Notes: generated from the sequence alone by a model not told the origin. A stretch of 64,000 bases of DNA from Gadus chalcogrammus (GCF_026213295.1 NC_079428.1:6310445-6374444); one strand, 5' to 3'. Positions 1-43,370 are shown, counted from the stretch's first letter. Program-made: numbers and translations.

Positions 1-1975
1 TAAGCGTCTTGGTGGTGCAGCGGTCAGGGCTGATGGTTAACGGTTAGTTAACGCTCTGTAGACTCCGGTTTGAGTCCCCGCTCACCCGGCCACCAAGAAG
101 GGAGTACCCCCAAACGGTCCCCAACGTGGCAGAACCCCACCCCCTCCTCTGGGGGGGTGGGGTTCTGCCACGGGTAAGGACTAAAGGGGGTCTTGCTACT
201 TGCGGGAAGGAGGGGGTCTTGCTACTGGTCTTAAGGGGTCCTTCAGAGGGGCTGGGGGGGTGTTAGGACTAAAAGGGTCTTGCTACTTTTTTGAACATCC
301 ATTGGCCCAACCATTATAGAGCCCCCTAATCACCTTTCTTGAAAAAAAACACAAACAATACATAAAAACACAAAAAACACATTTTTTAAAAAAATAAAAC
401 TTTTTTAAAAAAAACACCTTTTTTAAAAAACAACTCTTTCAAAAAACAACTCTTTCAAAAAAAAAACACAAAAAAAAGCATTTCCAAAAAAACACTTTTT
501 TTTAAAAAACAAATATACACAAAAAAAACTTTTTTCTTCAAAAAAAACACTTTTTTTTCAAAAAAACACCCTTGTTGTAAAAAAAAACACCCTTGTTGTA
601 AAAAAAAAACTATTTTTTTTAAAAAAAAACACCCTTGTAAAAAAAAAACATTTTACTTAAAAAAAAACACATTTTTTTAAAAAAAACCATTTTTTTTAAA
701 AAAAAACACTTTTTTTTTTTAAAAAACACTTTTTTTTAAAAGTGTTTAAAAAAAAAAACACAAAAAAAAGTTTTTTTCCAAAAAAAGACACATTTTTTTC
801 CCAAAAAAAGATAAACGGGTTTCAAAAAAACCACAAAACAACACAAAAAAAAAACATTTAAAAAAAGAAAAAAATAATATATAACTTTTTAAAAGTTTCA
901 TCAAAAAAGGGAAACTTTTAAAAAGTTTCATCAAAAAAGGGAAACTTTTAAAAACACCTTTTTTAAAAAATCACAAAAAAAACAACATTTTTTAAAGAAA
1001 AACCACAAAACACCAAAAAAAAAATAAAAAAAAAAAACACCAAAAAAAAATATATATATATAACTTTTTAAAAGTTTCATCAAAAAAGGGTAACTTTTAA
1101 AAACACCTTTTTTAAAAAATCACAAAAAAAAAAACATTTTTTAAAGAAAAACCACATAACACAAAAAAAATAATTAAAAGAAAATATATATATATAACTT
1201 TTTAAAAGTTTCATCAAAAAAGGGTAACTTTTAAAAACACCTTTTTTAAAAAATCACAAAAAAAAAACATTTTTTAAAGAAAAACCACATAACACAAAAA
1301 AAAAATATATATATATAACTTTTTAAAAGTTTCATCAAAAAAGGGTAACTTTAAAAAAAACCACTTTTTTTTAAAAAGTGTTTTTTTTCAAAAAAAAATT
1401 CAAATAAAAAAACCAACAAAAAAAAGATTTTTTCCAAAAACAACACAAAAAAAACAACATTTAAAAAAACAAAAAAAAAAAAGAAAAAATATATATATAA
1501 CTTTTAAAAAGTATCATCAAAAAAGGGAAACTTTTAAAAACCTTTTTTAAAAAATAAACAGAAAACACAAAAAAAAACATTTAAAAAAAATATATATATA
1601 TCTTTTAAAAAGTTTCATCAAAAAAGGGAAACTTTTAAAAAGTAAAAAAAGTGATACTTTTTGATAGTTTCCCTTTGAAAGTTTCCCTTTTGGCTTATAA
1701 TGGGAAAAGTAAAATAGTAGTCCTTGCCACAAGTAGCAAGACCCCATTAGTCCTTACCACAAGTAGCAAGACCCCTGTAGTCCTTACCCCCCCCCCACCC
1801 CCCCCGGAGAAGGGGAGGTGGGGTTCTGGGATACGCGCCAACGTGGAGGAGCCGACCTTGGTGTATTCTCATCTCGGAGGCCGTGTGAGCGGGGACTCGA
1901 ACCTTAGTCTACAGGGCGTTAACTTAACCGTTAACCATCAGCCCTGACCGCTGCACCACCAAGACTCTGCCTCCA
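1..1975. mobile_element. Large inverted-repeat (foldback) element with tRNA-like ends and an A/T-rich core
   Basis: The left arm (about 1-290) and right arm (about 1720-1975) are inverted copies. Both contain GTCTTGGTGGTGCAGCGGTC, GGCTGATGGTTAACGGTT and GAGTCCCCGCTCAC. Further in, both contain AGAACCCCACC and repeats of TAAGGACTA followed by GGGGTCTTGCTACTT. The core from 300 to 1690 is almost only A and T runs with internal repeats: the motif TTCATCAAAAAAGGG recurs seven times between 890 and 1630. No coding region is visible. The left end may continue beyond the window. Confidence 0.65.
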
Positions 1976-3515
1976 ATACATGTTTGGAGGATATACTTGA
2001 CTTTACCATTCACATGATAGAGAAATAAGATGCATCCATTACTGTACCTCTTGAACCCCGGTTCAGATCCGAGAACCTGAACCATAGTGACTGAATGCTG
2101 AACATTCTTATTAGCCGTGCGTGCATGCAGGGACTCAAACCAGAGTCTACAGAGCTTCAACCGACAGCCCTGACCGCTGCACCACCAAGATACTTACCAG
2201 ATCATGTTTGGAGGTTATACTTGACTTTACCATTCACATGATAGAGAAATAAGATGCATCCATTATGGTACCTCTGGTTGCCGTGTGAGCAGGGACTCGA
2301 ACCAGAGTCTACAGAACATTAACCAACAGCCCTGACCGCTGCACCACCAAGACGCCTTGCCGATAATTTTTGGAGGTTATACTTGCCTTTACCATTCACA
2401 TGATAGAGAAATATGACATATCCATTAAGGTACCGCTGGTTGCCGCAGGGACTCGAACCGGAGTCTACAGAACGTTAACCAACAGCCCTGACCGCTTCAC
2501 CACCAAGACGCTAACTACAACATGTTTGGAGGTTATACTTGACTTTACCATTCACATGATAGAGAAATAAGACGTATCCATTAAGGTACCGCTGGTTGCC
2601 GTGTGAGCAGGGACTCGAACCATCGTCTACAGAGCGTTAACCAACAGCCCTGACCGCTGCACCACCTAGACGCCTACCTGAGCATCTTTGGAGGTTATAC
2701 TTGACTTTACCATTCACATGATAGAGAAATACGATGTATCTGGTACGGTACCTCTTGAACCCTGGTTCTGAGCAGGGCACCTGAACCTACATTGTGTCTG
2801 GAAGCTCATCATTCTTATTAGCCGTGCGTGCGGGGACGCGAACATGAGTCTACAGTGCATTAACCAACAGCCCTGACCGCTGCACCACCAAGACACTAAC
2901 CAGAGCATTTTTGGAGGTCATACTTGACTTTACCATTCACATGATAGAGAAATAACAGGTATCCATTAAGGTACCTCCTGAACCCCGGTTCAGAGCAGGG
3001 AACCTGAACCATAGTGTCTGAATGCTCATCATTCTTATTAGCCGTGCGTGCGGGGACTCAAACCTCAGTCTACAGAGCGTTAACCGACAGCCCTGACCAC
3101 TTCACCACCAAGACGCCATGGTGGTGGTCATAGTTGACTATACAGCCACCAAGGTACCTTGGTGGCTTACCTTTTCCAAAGGTCATACTTGACTTCACAG
3201 CCACCAAGGTAACTCTGGTGGCTGCGTGAGCGGGGACTCAAACCTGAGTCTACAGAGCTTTAACCAACAGCCCTGACCGCTGCACCACCGAGACACTTAC
3301 CAGATCTTTTTGGAGGTTATACTTGACTTTACCATTCACATGATAGAGAGATAAGATGTGGCCATTAAGGTACCTCTTGAACCCTGGTTCGGAGCAGGGC
3401 ACCTGAACATACATAGTGTCTGAAAACTCATCATTCTTATTAGCCGTGCGTGCGGGTACTCGAACCTGCACCTGCAGAGTGTTAACCCACAGCCTTACCA
3501 CCATACCACCAAGAC
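1886..3515 (-). repeat. Tandem array of nine tRNA-like monomers
   Basis: Nine copies, read on the minus strand, of a unit with an A-box-like TGGTGCAGCGG and, 43 bases later, a B-box GGTTCGAGTCC (variants GGTTTGAGTCC). The ends CTTGGTGG and CCACCAAG can pair as an acceptor-like stem. The 3' CCACCAAGAC motif recurs near 1955, 2187, 2349, 2505, 2667, 2890, 3110, 3290 and 3510, giving periods of about 156-226 bases. Long units contain an extra block with TTCAGAGCAGG and CATCATTCTTATTAGCC. Spacers share TATACTTGACTTTACCATTC. No unit folds into an obvious canonical tRNA, so these are tRNA-derived repeats rather than tRNA genes. Confidence 0.7.
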
Positions 3516-4164
3516 ACAGATCTTGATGTTTTGGAGGTTATACTTGACTTTACAATTCACACAGTCCAGAAATAAGTGCTACTTTGCAAAGTAGCAGTTG
3601 AAACTCTCGTGAACACCGGCTTGTGGACTACCCATTCCACTTTGTTTCTTCCGGTGAATACAATATGGGATAAATAAAAGAAAGCAATTATCATACAATC
3701 ATGCAAACTCAAATAGACCCCCCTCCTGATTCTCAATTCATACCGTTCTTCAGGGGATTGAGTCAGCACACACAAGCAGACAGGCGGTTCCGCCTGCTGG
3801 ATGTGGAAGCGGAGGTTGTTGTTCACCTAGAGGGGGTGGTGGAGACCAGTGTTGCCAGATTGGGCAACACTATTTCCCCACCATTTCGTCACACAGTAGA
3901 ATCCACGCCAGGCTGGTTCTCGGTGCTTCGTTCTTGAAAGATCTGTGTTGTTTTTTTACACACTCCCCAGATCTCCTAGCCTGGCTCCGCCCGCCAAAGT
4001 ACTTCGACTCAATTTCAATTTCCCTCGAGTAGCCTACGTCTGGTTACATATAACATTAAATACTTGTGGTAGTAAGCTTAATCTTCAGACTTCACTCTGT
4101 CACTCACTCAATCTTGGTCTGAATGATGTTTGTCACTCAGACCACATGACATCGCTCAGGCCGA
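3516..4164. other. No gene seen; element fragments
   Basis: Contains one short inverted repeat AGTGTTGCC/GGCAACACT near 3850 and, at 3977, TAGCCTGGCTCCGCCCGCC. The latter is the reverse complement of the right end of the hAT-like element at 57335-57598. Nothing else is recognisable. Confidence 0.5.
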
Positions 4165-4250
4165 ATGATCTAGTGTGCCAGGACTCGAACCCCGGTCTCG
4201 AGCGCTACCAATCCAACAGCACTCACCGCTGCACCGTCGAGACACTACCA
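4165..4250 (-). repeat. Isolated tRNA-like repeat related to the 1886-3515 array
   Basis: Minus-strand GTCTCGACGGTGCAGCGGTG and GGGGTTCGAGTCCTGGCAC keep A- and B-box-like segments but differ from the array units. It is followed by the spacer-like GGTTATAGTTGACTTATAGT. Confidence 0.5.
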
Positions 4251-4285
4251 AGTGGCCGGCGGTTATAGTTGACTTATAGTTGACT

Positions 4286-4807
4286 TTTCCACTGCAGGGT
4301 GCGGAACGAATCGGATCGCAAAGGTGCGGGTCGGGTCGCGTTTCCACCGCCAAAAGTGGGCGTGACCCGGACTTTGCCGTACCCGTTCCGGCCCCTTTCT
4401 CGGGACTTCTCAGTTGGGGTACCGAAAACGAGACCGGACGCCTGAAAGGGTCCCGGGAAATTCTAGCTACACACCCCCTCCGTTGATTGGTCGACAGAAT
4501 CATCACTTCCGGGTGGTGCGGGGATAAAAACAAACAAACAGTAGCCTCGGGGTATTATTCTTTACAATTAACATGTCGCGTAAAACGCTTGCTTGGGCGA
4601 ACAAGGAGGTGGAGACGTTCGTCTGCATTCTTGGGGAGGAAGACGTTGTTTACGATGTTTACCTAGCTGCCGCGGCGATCGACATCCGGCCTACCACAAA
4701 GGGTACTGTCAGCAGTGGAAACGCGACCTCGGAACTGAGCTGGGCTATACCGCCCCCTCCCTACCGCACCTTTGCGATCCGATCCGTTCCGCACCCTGCA
4801 GTGGAAA
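4286..4807. mobile_element. DNA transposon remnant with 45 bp terminal inverted repeats
   Basis: TTTCCACTGCAGGGTGCGGA and the following bases to 4330 match the reverse complement of 4763-4807 at about 43 of 45 positions. The interior on the plus strand has a short frame at 4573-4700 starting MSRKTLAWANKEVETFVCIL. It resembles the SANT/Myb-like DNA-binding protein that accompanies some PIF/Harbinger transposons in fish, cut short. The superfamily is a guess, since no clean target-site duplication is seen. Confidence 0.6.
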
Positions 4808-4899
4808 CGCGGCATTAAAACTCACATGACATTGTTCGGCTTCCAACTCTACGTCAAGCTCCAGTGAAGACCTATCGTGACAGGACTCCAGGGGTCGCT

Positions 4900-5000
4900 A
4901 TAAACAGCTCTATCAGCTGCACCCTTGTGACGTCATGATTTGAAATAATAATAATAATAATAATACATTTAATTTAGAGGCGCCTTTCAAAACACCCAAG
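4900..5000. repeat. Interspersed repeat fragment with (AAT)n
   Basis: An ATAATA run is followed by TTTAATTTAGAGGCGCCTTT and CAAAACACCCAAGGTC, a block I associate with common fish interspersed repeats. The family is not identified. Confidence 0.35.
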
Positions 5001-5804
5001 GTCAAATAACATCATGTTGTTAGATTTACAAAAAACGTTCGACTTTTTTTCTAAAAACAAACAAAAATACAAAGCATTTTCAAAGCTGCGCCCGAGCTTA
5101 ACAGGGCTAAAAGGTTTAGTAAGGCCCAAAACTAACCATAGCTCAGGGGCCTATGAGCCCTTCATAATGGGTTCTGATTAGGTAGAGGGTTAGGGTTATA
5201 CATAGTTATCGGTAGAACTGTTAAACAAGAGATAGACTGTGTTCTCTTCGTCAACTTAATATGAGAGCTGGGATGGAGTCTGATGGGCACAGGAATAAAC
5301 AGCAACACTCAAGTCACTACCCATATAGTCGATCAAAATATAGCTTTTTATTTGAATTTACTGAATGACGATAACAGGGAATGGAACTGACAAAGATTGA
5401 AAATACATGCTTTTTTTTATGGATTCAGTGCAGTCATATGCTGTTATTGTTGGTCGGGATAATGCCCACGTATGAACAATTGCATGATAATTAGATGTTT
5501 GACGAGTAAAAAAAATGTAACGTTTAAAATCCTAACAAAAAAAAAGTATGCATCAACTTTAAAACAAGTTGCTCGACTTCCACTTGCCATGTGCATCATT
5601 TATATAGGCCTACTTGAAAACCAAAAAAATCGAACTAAACGCCTGTTTTTACTCTTAAACACGGAAGAAATCCATCTTTCACTTTCAACAACCAATGATT
5701 ACAAACCAAGTGTTTCATTGATGTTTTTGGGGTACCATTTTGGACCTTTGGATGACAGCAAAATCAGTGGACGACATGGAGCTAAGAGAAGGATGGAGCA
5801 GTGC

Positions 5805-5951
5805 TTAGCTGTCCGCCCCTAGCGGCTCCGGTCTACTAGCGCGGCGGTGGCTGGCAGCAGTCGGCGCGAGGTCCACCAAGACCTGCACCGTGTGGGCCAG
5901 CCGAGCCAAGCCCTCGTCCTCGGTGATCAACTGGGCGGCACAGATGGATTC
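5805..5951 (-). CDS. lrch4: lrch4 alternative last exon encoding a soluble CH-domain tail
   Basis: On the minus strand a pyrimidine-rich acceptor (CCTTTCCTCCCAAAG) at 5952 opens a phase-0 reading frame. It starts ESICAAQLITEDEGLARLAH, continues TVQVLVDLAP and ends in TAG/TGA-type stop at 5805. This matches the end of the calponin homology domain in soluble LRCH1/LRCH3 isoforms (there: CLPLHILEEKGL, then TVQALLELAP). Exon 15 (10331-10254) ends in phase 0 after GVPE, so it can splice either to the membrane-tail exon at 9596 or to this one, giving 689 residues without a membrane segment. A possible poly(A) signal AATAAA lies on the minus strand at 5352-5347. Human LRCH1 is known to use both tail types; both existing in this lrch4-like gene is read from the sequence, and use of this exon is inferred. 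Confidence 0.8.
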   Translation of the reverse strand, partial: ESICAAQLITEDEGLARLAHTVQVLVDLAPTAASHRRASRPEPLGADS

Positions 5952-8900
5952 CTTTGGGAGGAAAGGAAAAGGGTGAGCGACTGCATATCGGTGTCTTTTA
6001 ATTTGTCGCTTTTCATTAGAGCCGTGCAACATGCAGTCATGGGGACACAAGACGTACGCTACTAACGAAATGGAAAGATGTGCAAGGAAAGTGCGCAACT
6101 TACAGCAGAAATCAAAATAACATTCTAAGTAAAGTAGAGGAAGCGTGGATGAGCTTGCAACAAAATGCTCACTTGTTGCTAATGTAGTCTCATGCGGGGC
6201 GAAAAAAACACCATGATTGTTATCCCTCTAGATACGTTAGCGTATGTCCTTATCAAGCAGTTCTATGGTTAGTGTCAGTCAGTGTGACGAAGCAAACCAT
6301 AGCAGCCTCAGACCCAGCCAGATGGATGCAGATAGTGGAATCTAATAGAAGGGTGTTAACCTGCATTATGTAGGCTGATTATTATCAGCAGCCTCTCTAG
6401 TGACTTGAGTTGTGGCCGCACCATTTTCAGATTACTGTTAATGTCAAAAAGTTTACCAGAACAAATTAAAATGCTTCATCGTGAAAAACTCACTGTGATC
6501 GACTTGATGTTTGGCGTTTAATTCTTGAAAAACTTTCTAGTTCTGAAATTGTAGATTCTTGTTTAATAGTTATTAGCTTTCGTGGAAAATGTACATAGTG
6601 CAGATTTAACCATTCGAATATTTGGGTGCACTGACTGTAAATCCTGAGCCCTGTGATTATTTATGACCATTTCTATATCAGATCATTATAAATATCAGCA
6701 GGAGCTTCTGGGGTATGGGGCAACAATTATGATTAGGTATTTGGTTAGGATCTAATGCTCTCCACTATATGTTTAAGTCCTTATCAAGCCATGACTAGTT
6801 AAGTTACTATTTGCTGAAATGTACTAGTTGGAGTTTTAATTGAGTTGTTGAGACGACTTCTGTTGCAAATTCTGGATTTGGGGGAAAGGGTGTTATTGGA
6901 ATTGAATTATGATTATCTGACACGCCCAGTGCCTCCATGCCATTGGTTAGCCGTACATCTCATGCCAATGAATTCATTTAGGCGTGGGTTTTAAGATTTA
7001 ATTTGGATGGGTCTTGAACAGGCACTCATTGCCAGTCGCTGTTACAACTGTAAATGCCAACATGCACATACAAATATTACCAAACATCCCCCAGTAATAC
7101 CCTAAAAAGAAAGCACATGCTTCAACAAGGGTACAAAAGACGTCCATCACCAACGTACCATGCACCAGGAAAAGGTCATAGGGTCATAAGGTCATAGTTC
7201 AGACTCACAGGGTCCCAAGAACAGTGCAGTACAGAGAACTGGTTATGTAGTATTACCTTGGCTGGACCAACGCACCTCTGAACCGTCTGAACACAGGGCA
7301 AGTTTAGAATCGAAGTGAGAAACCTTTTTGTAGAGCAGCACACAAAACACAGAGAGAAGCACATGTAGCATATATATATGCACGGACAAGCAAGAGCAAA
7401 CAGACAGAGAGGAAGCTTCTTATGTTCAACGTTTTTAATTATTTACAACAGAAGGGGGAGAAAAAAAACATATAGATTTGTATAAACTCGACTCTCAGTA
7501 ATTACATGACCATTGTATAAATATTATAAAATACAACAGTATTTCTGTTCTGCCATCATCGTCATTACGAATATAGTTTGCTCTAAGCCAGTGGGTGAGT
7601 AATGGTGTTCATCCAGTCTCATACTTATAAAACCATTTTAAAACATAAGTTCCATCTTATAACAGCAGGCCATTTACGGTGGAGGAAGTGGTTATACTGT
7701 ACACATTATGGGGGACGAGAGATTTTATGGATCCCTTTGCACAATATAGGTATAAAAAGTGGATACAAAATATTTCGCATTAAAACCTCAGGAACAGAAA
7801 GCCAGCCACACATGAATGGCAGGTGGAACAACACGGCTGGAACAATATTAGCTAATCAGAAGCTGCTTCTAGGGTTAGGGTCATCCCAGAAGACTGGTGT
7901 TAAGTGTTTGGTTATTATTTAACCAAATAGAATGTATGTTTGTCCCATTTAGGAAAAAAACGAATATTTAGTTTGAGTGGTTTGATTTTCATGTATGAAT
8001 ACTAAGGCCTTAAGTGTACCTTGGGATTCATTTCATCTTTGAATTTATGAGGAATTTGATTTGATGCATTGTTACCTTTTCAAGATACATAAATGTTTGT
8101 ATTGTTGCACAAACATCACAGCACTTATAAGAGCATTTTCAAAATAAAATGTTAAAAACAAAAAGCAGAAGCCCTTTGATGAACTATGAAAGAATTATTG
8201 AACTATTGAAACATTCTCTCTTCTACTTTTATTGATTAAATACCCATGCATTTGACCTATGTGTAATGTTTATGTTTTAAGGAGACGTTAAGGGGCATGA
8301 AAGAGATACATCTGCCTCAAAGGCTTCTGCTTTTTCCCCAAGCAGCGGTAAAAAATAAATAAAAATAAAATAATTTAATTTGTTTACATTTATACAGACT
8401 TCTAGCAACAAAAAAAAAAAAGGTCGAATTGACAACTTACACAAAAGCAAAGAACAAACGTACCGTAAGTTTGGATTTGCCATGTTAAGCTTTGGGGCGT
8501 AACTACATCGCCCCCTGCTGGTCACAACGCAAATTGCAGCTAGAAATTGAACTGCCGGTGGGTTAGTCCGCTTTGGATAGGAGGCACTATACAATCGTCC
8601 CTCTACCTAGAGTAGCGTCAAACATAAGAAACCACCTGAGTGCTCATAACCTCTGTATGTGGATACAAAAAGAAAAATCCCATATACAACTTCCTTCTTC
8701 CCTCGAGGCTTCAAAAACAACTCACATTCACATTTTCTTCTGCGTCAAGCAGCTAACTCTCAGCCTCTCTTCGCAAGCGGTCCGGCAATAAAGACATGCT
8801 GTGCGGTAAGACGTAGCGTCTGTCTATGCTTGCCTAAGGCAGGGCTGGGAAACACAATAACGTGTCCGTCTCGTAAAAGCTTTCAACTGTAGCGTACTGT

Positions 8901-9311
8901 TTCTCATATGCGATGTGAAATCCTTGATTAAATGTGCCACTGCATGTATAGCGCATTCCTCTCTCTGGCTCTATCGATTCTGGCGACTGGGGGGGGGGGG
9001 GGGGGGGGGGGGGGGGAGGATGTGCAGGCCAGATACAATCACCCACCAATCGTTCCCTTCCCAGCGGTGACAGCCCTGTGTGTGTGTGCGTGTGCGTGTG
9101 CGTGTGTGTGTGTGTGTGCGCGACGTGCTCCAGCCCTACAGTTCACTCCAGGCGCCGGACGGACAATTCATTTTTTGTGGCTATGACGTTCAGCCAGACA
9201 CACAGGCACATGTAATAAAAGATGACAACAGTGTGTGCGTGCGTGCGTGTGAGTGTGCGTGTGCTTCCTAACATTAAGGTCCATAAGCCCTGTCTCTGCG
9301 CGGGGCCTCCT
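5952..9311 (-). other. Region between the two alternative lrch4 last exons
   Basis: Serves as the 3' UTR/flank of the membrane-tail transcript and as intron for the soluble-tail transcript. A candidate poly(A) signal on the minus strand is at 8233-8228. It includes a run of about 30 G at 8988-9017 and a short GT/GC-rich tract at 9077-9120. I see no other coding exon. Confidence 0.5.
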
Positions 9312-39539
<30,228 letters not shown>

Positions 39540-40348
39540 GAAATATAGGGGTAAACCTCCTTTGTTAGTTTATTTGAAGCCGTTTACTCTTATTCTGATA
39601 GCCTTCGACGGTATCTCCAATGACGGACTTGTCCGAGCCGCCTCAGGTATCCGAATTGTTCCGACCGATTCTTCGGAGCGCTTTAACCTGACTCAGCATG
39701 GGTTTACGAATGCCCACCTAAAAGGCAACGAGAGAGTGCTGGGTACTACTGAGCTGTCAATATCTCGGAAGGGTGCAGCGCGAAGGAGCGGATGAAGAGT
39801 AGGCGGGGCTACGCTCTGAGTGGTTTGACTGGCGTCTCCTCACACGCCCATATTCCATGATCTGGAGGCGGGGCGTCAAGTAGACAGCGGTCTTGATTTT
39901 GCTGGATGTAGTAAAAAGACTACAATACAAATTGTTAGGACTATGATATAATACCACGGAAGGCATTGTAACACTTACCTGAATTCGCTGACATTATTTT
40001 TCCCCAGTTTAGTTCTATAATTTTACTCGAGCAAACAGAATAAGTGGGAGCACCCTATGAACTTCCTATATAGCTAATATCTCAAAACTTCCTGTCGTCT
40101 GGTGTTATTGGTATCGATGTTTATAGTATCTTTATATATTTGTTTAGTGCAATGCAAGGCAGATATAAGTTGAGTTAGAAGAGGTAGTGGAGTGTATTCA
40201 TAGCTAGCCTGTACGTATTCTCGTGGATTAAAAAGGCAGGTCCATTTTTCTTTTAATTGTGTGTGTGTGACTTCAGCTGGGTCCCAAGTTGCCTACTGTG
40301 AGGATTATACACAAACAGATACACACACACACACACACACACATATAA

Positions 40349-40387
<39 letters not shown>

Positions 40388-40602
40388 CACATCACCATCC
40401 TCCTCTGTATCAGCCCCCCCCCCCCCTCTCCCATGTCCTAGCAGGCCATCTGTCAACATCCTTATAGGATGGTGCCACAGCTGGGGCTCAGAGCTGGGAG
40501 TTCTAACTTCACACACTTTTAAAGTACATCAAATCCATTAACTCCTGCTGGTTTAACCTCCTGTTCCATCCACTGGACCCCTTTGGACATTATAATGATC
40601 AT

Positions 40603-40603
<1 letters not shown>

Positions 40604-40697
<94 letters not shown>
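40604..40697. repeat. (AC)n microsatellite, 94 bp
   Basis: Pure AC run, followed by imperfect ACGCACAC units to about 40760. Confidence 0.97.
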
Positions 40698-40701
<4 letters not shown>

Positions 40702-41956
40702 CGCACACACACACACGCGAACACACACACACGCACACATAAACACAGACGCACACACTCACAAATGCATGCTGTGTTCAGAAACGCCTTAGGTTGCACT
40801 CAAACATATCGGCAGCGGCAAAACTGATGCATTTGGCGGGAGGGTGCAAGCTTCCCTAATAAAGCATGCACTAAACAAAAGCACAGGGGTCAGGCCTCAT
40901 ATGCCCCGGCACACGCGACTTTATTGCACCTGGGGGCGATAATAAACACATGAACAATATATCTACAGCAGGGAACATTACACTTACAGTAACTCAAACA
41001 ACAGGGACAGCGCCATCTCCGGTGAATTGTCAGTTATTGCATGATTATTGTTATTAGAAACAGTCCAGCTTGGTGCCAGACACGGCTGTGATCCCAGTTG
41101 ATCGTATTAAACACGATTTCCTATGAAACCATTTGCACCCTGTACACCTGGCCCACTTTAGGCTTATACCTGCCACTACACAATCAGGCCATTTGCCATA
41201 GTAAAGTAGGTCAAGGGGTTTATCGTGCAAGTGTCATCGTTTGGCAATGATTGAGCCAAACAGAAAGAGCTGTTGCATATTCTGTGCATCTGAACCCAGG
41301 GGTCTTTGTATACTGTGTATAATGACAAGAAAAGGGGTGGGGCCGGAAGAGGAGGAAGAAGAGGGGGTGGGGGTAACACGGAGGAAGAGCAGGGCTGCGA
41401 GGATCGTGAGAACCAATGCTGTCACATCCTCCGTCCGGGCTCCCAGTGGTCAGAGGGGGGGGGGGGGGGGGGGGGTCTCTGGGGACAAAACCACAGCAGG
41501 ACACAATTTCTGGGAACACAAAAAAAGATGCATTCAATACATTCAATGTATACTGTCACATTGTATACATTACCAAGATGAATTTGGAATTAAACAACTC
41601 GTCTGAATAGACTAATGGCAAATGGCCATTTTCAGACATTGCGTATCCCTTTATTATTGAGTCCAGCGTGGTTTTGTTCACAACCAGTTCAGCCAGTCCA
41701 TTGAACAAACAAAATGTCCACAAATTGGCTATAGTCCTATTGAATGACTCAGGGACAGGCAAGCTCTTTTGATTGGTCAAGGTCTTGATATCATCCTGAA
41801 GGCATTTGTGTCAATGAGTGCATGGAGAAAGTATTCGACAGCCTCGTTTGATTATAGAAGAATTATTTTATGTTTGTCACAGCTGCGAAGAGTGACTATA
41901 ATAGATGCGTTGCTGTGGGTTCATGTACACACACACACACACACACACACACTGTC

Positions 41957-42013
<57 letters not shown>

Positions 42014-42092
42014 TCCGTGTGTTTGTTCATACTCATTGTTGTCTCTCCCCTTCTATCTTCTCAGTTTCTGGGTTGGAAATATTTTAGAATAA

Positions 42093-42150
<58 letters not shown>

Positions 42151-43083
42151 AGGACTTTCATGTAGTTAATCATAAAGTGTGAGTCTCTACAAGGTGACAG
42201 ATGGATGGTTTGATGAAAAGACCAATGGAGAGAGAGAGGCACTAACTAGATATTGTCAACAGCAGAGAGCTGTTGAAAGCTGTCTGAGAGGAGGAAAATA
42301 ATGTCAAATCACAGTAGCTGAAATGTTGAAAGCTGAATTGAGAGATTGAAAGGGAAGATTGATTCCCTGAACCTATTAGGTTATGCCCTGAAATGTGCTG
42401 GGGGAAAACTAAAATCTAAATAGTCTTGACAGAATAGTCAACCAGAACAGATCATCTGTAACATTTCAGTCACAAACAGCTGAAGGATGGCGATCCCACT
42501 TCTAACTGATCACACTAAAAATATAGCTCTTCAATCTAACACACAGCACCTTTAAGGTAATAACAATATCATCATACAATTAAACTGTATGATGCACTAC
42601 TTAATACCGTCTATGTGGACACTTTCTATGAAGGAATCATTATCCTATCATCATATAATATCCACATTGGTGCTGCTTTTTTTGATATTATATAAGGTCA
42701 AATGTGCATCTGCGTATATGTGTGCAGGGGGAGGGGGTTACAGGGGATGAGAGAAAGTGTTGAAAGAGGGGAGTGAGCCTGAGAATGACTGGTATGGAAC
42801 TGAAACGTGACCGGCCGCCATCCCCCTCCCATCAGCTGTGCTACAACAAAGTCGTCCGACTTCTGAAGGCAGAACCCACCAGCAGAGACCCACTGGAGCC
42901 CCCCGTACATTCAACAGGGACCCCCGGTAGACAGACGTCTGCTGCTAATAGGAGTCCACGACCCAGCCGGCCTTCATGACCTCATAGCTTTTTCTTTTTT
43001 CTTTTTTTTACAGTCACACTTTTACACAGATTGTAAAACTTTATTAGCGTGTTAATTTGCCGCAGTGGCAGTAGTAGTAGGAG

Positions 43084-43150
<67 letters not shown>

Positions 43151-43370
43151 TGCGTGCGAAGTGTTTTTATAATAGATAGAGTTGTCATGTGTTACTTTTC
43201 ATGCTGTGAACAATGTGAATAACCCACTGTAAGTTTGCACAATCGCTACAACAGAGAAATACTGAACAATTTTGCTTCTTGGACTCATAAGGTCTGTGAC
43301 AGTCTGGATAGATTTGTGTGTCTTGGCTCCCAGAGCGTTATTAAGCAGTCCGAGTGAGGTCTCAGCCTTT

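Noticed and set aside
746..1747. Phe/Lys-rich minus-strand frames
   Set aside because: They come from the A/T-run core of the foldback element and show no protein-like composition.
1886..3515. Genuine tRNA gene cluster
   Set aside because: The box motifs are present but I could not fit a canonical anticodon arm, and units differ in length; repeats derived from a tRNA fit better.
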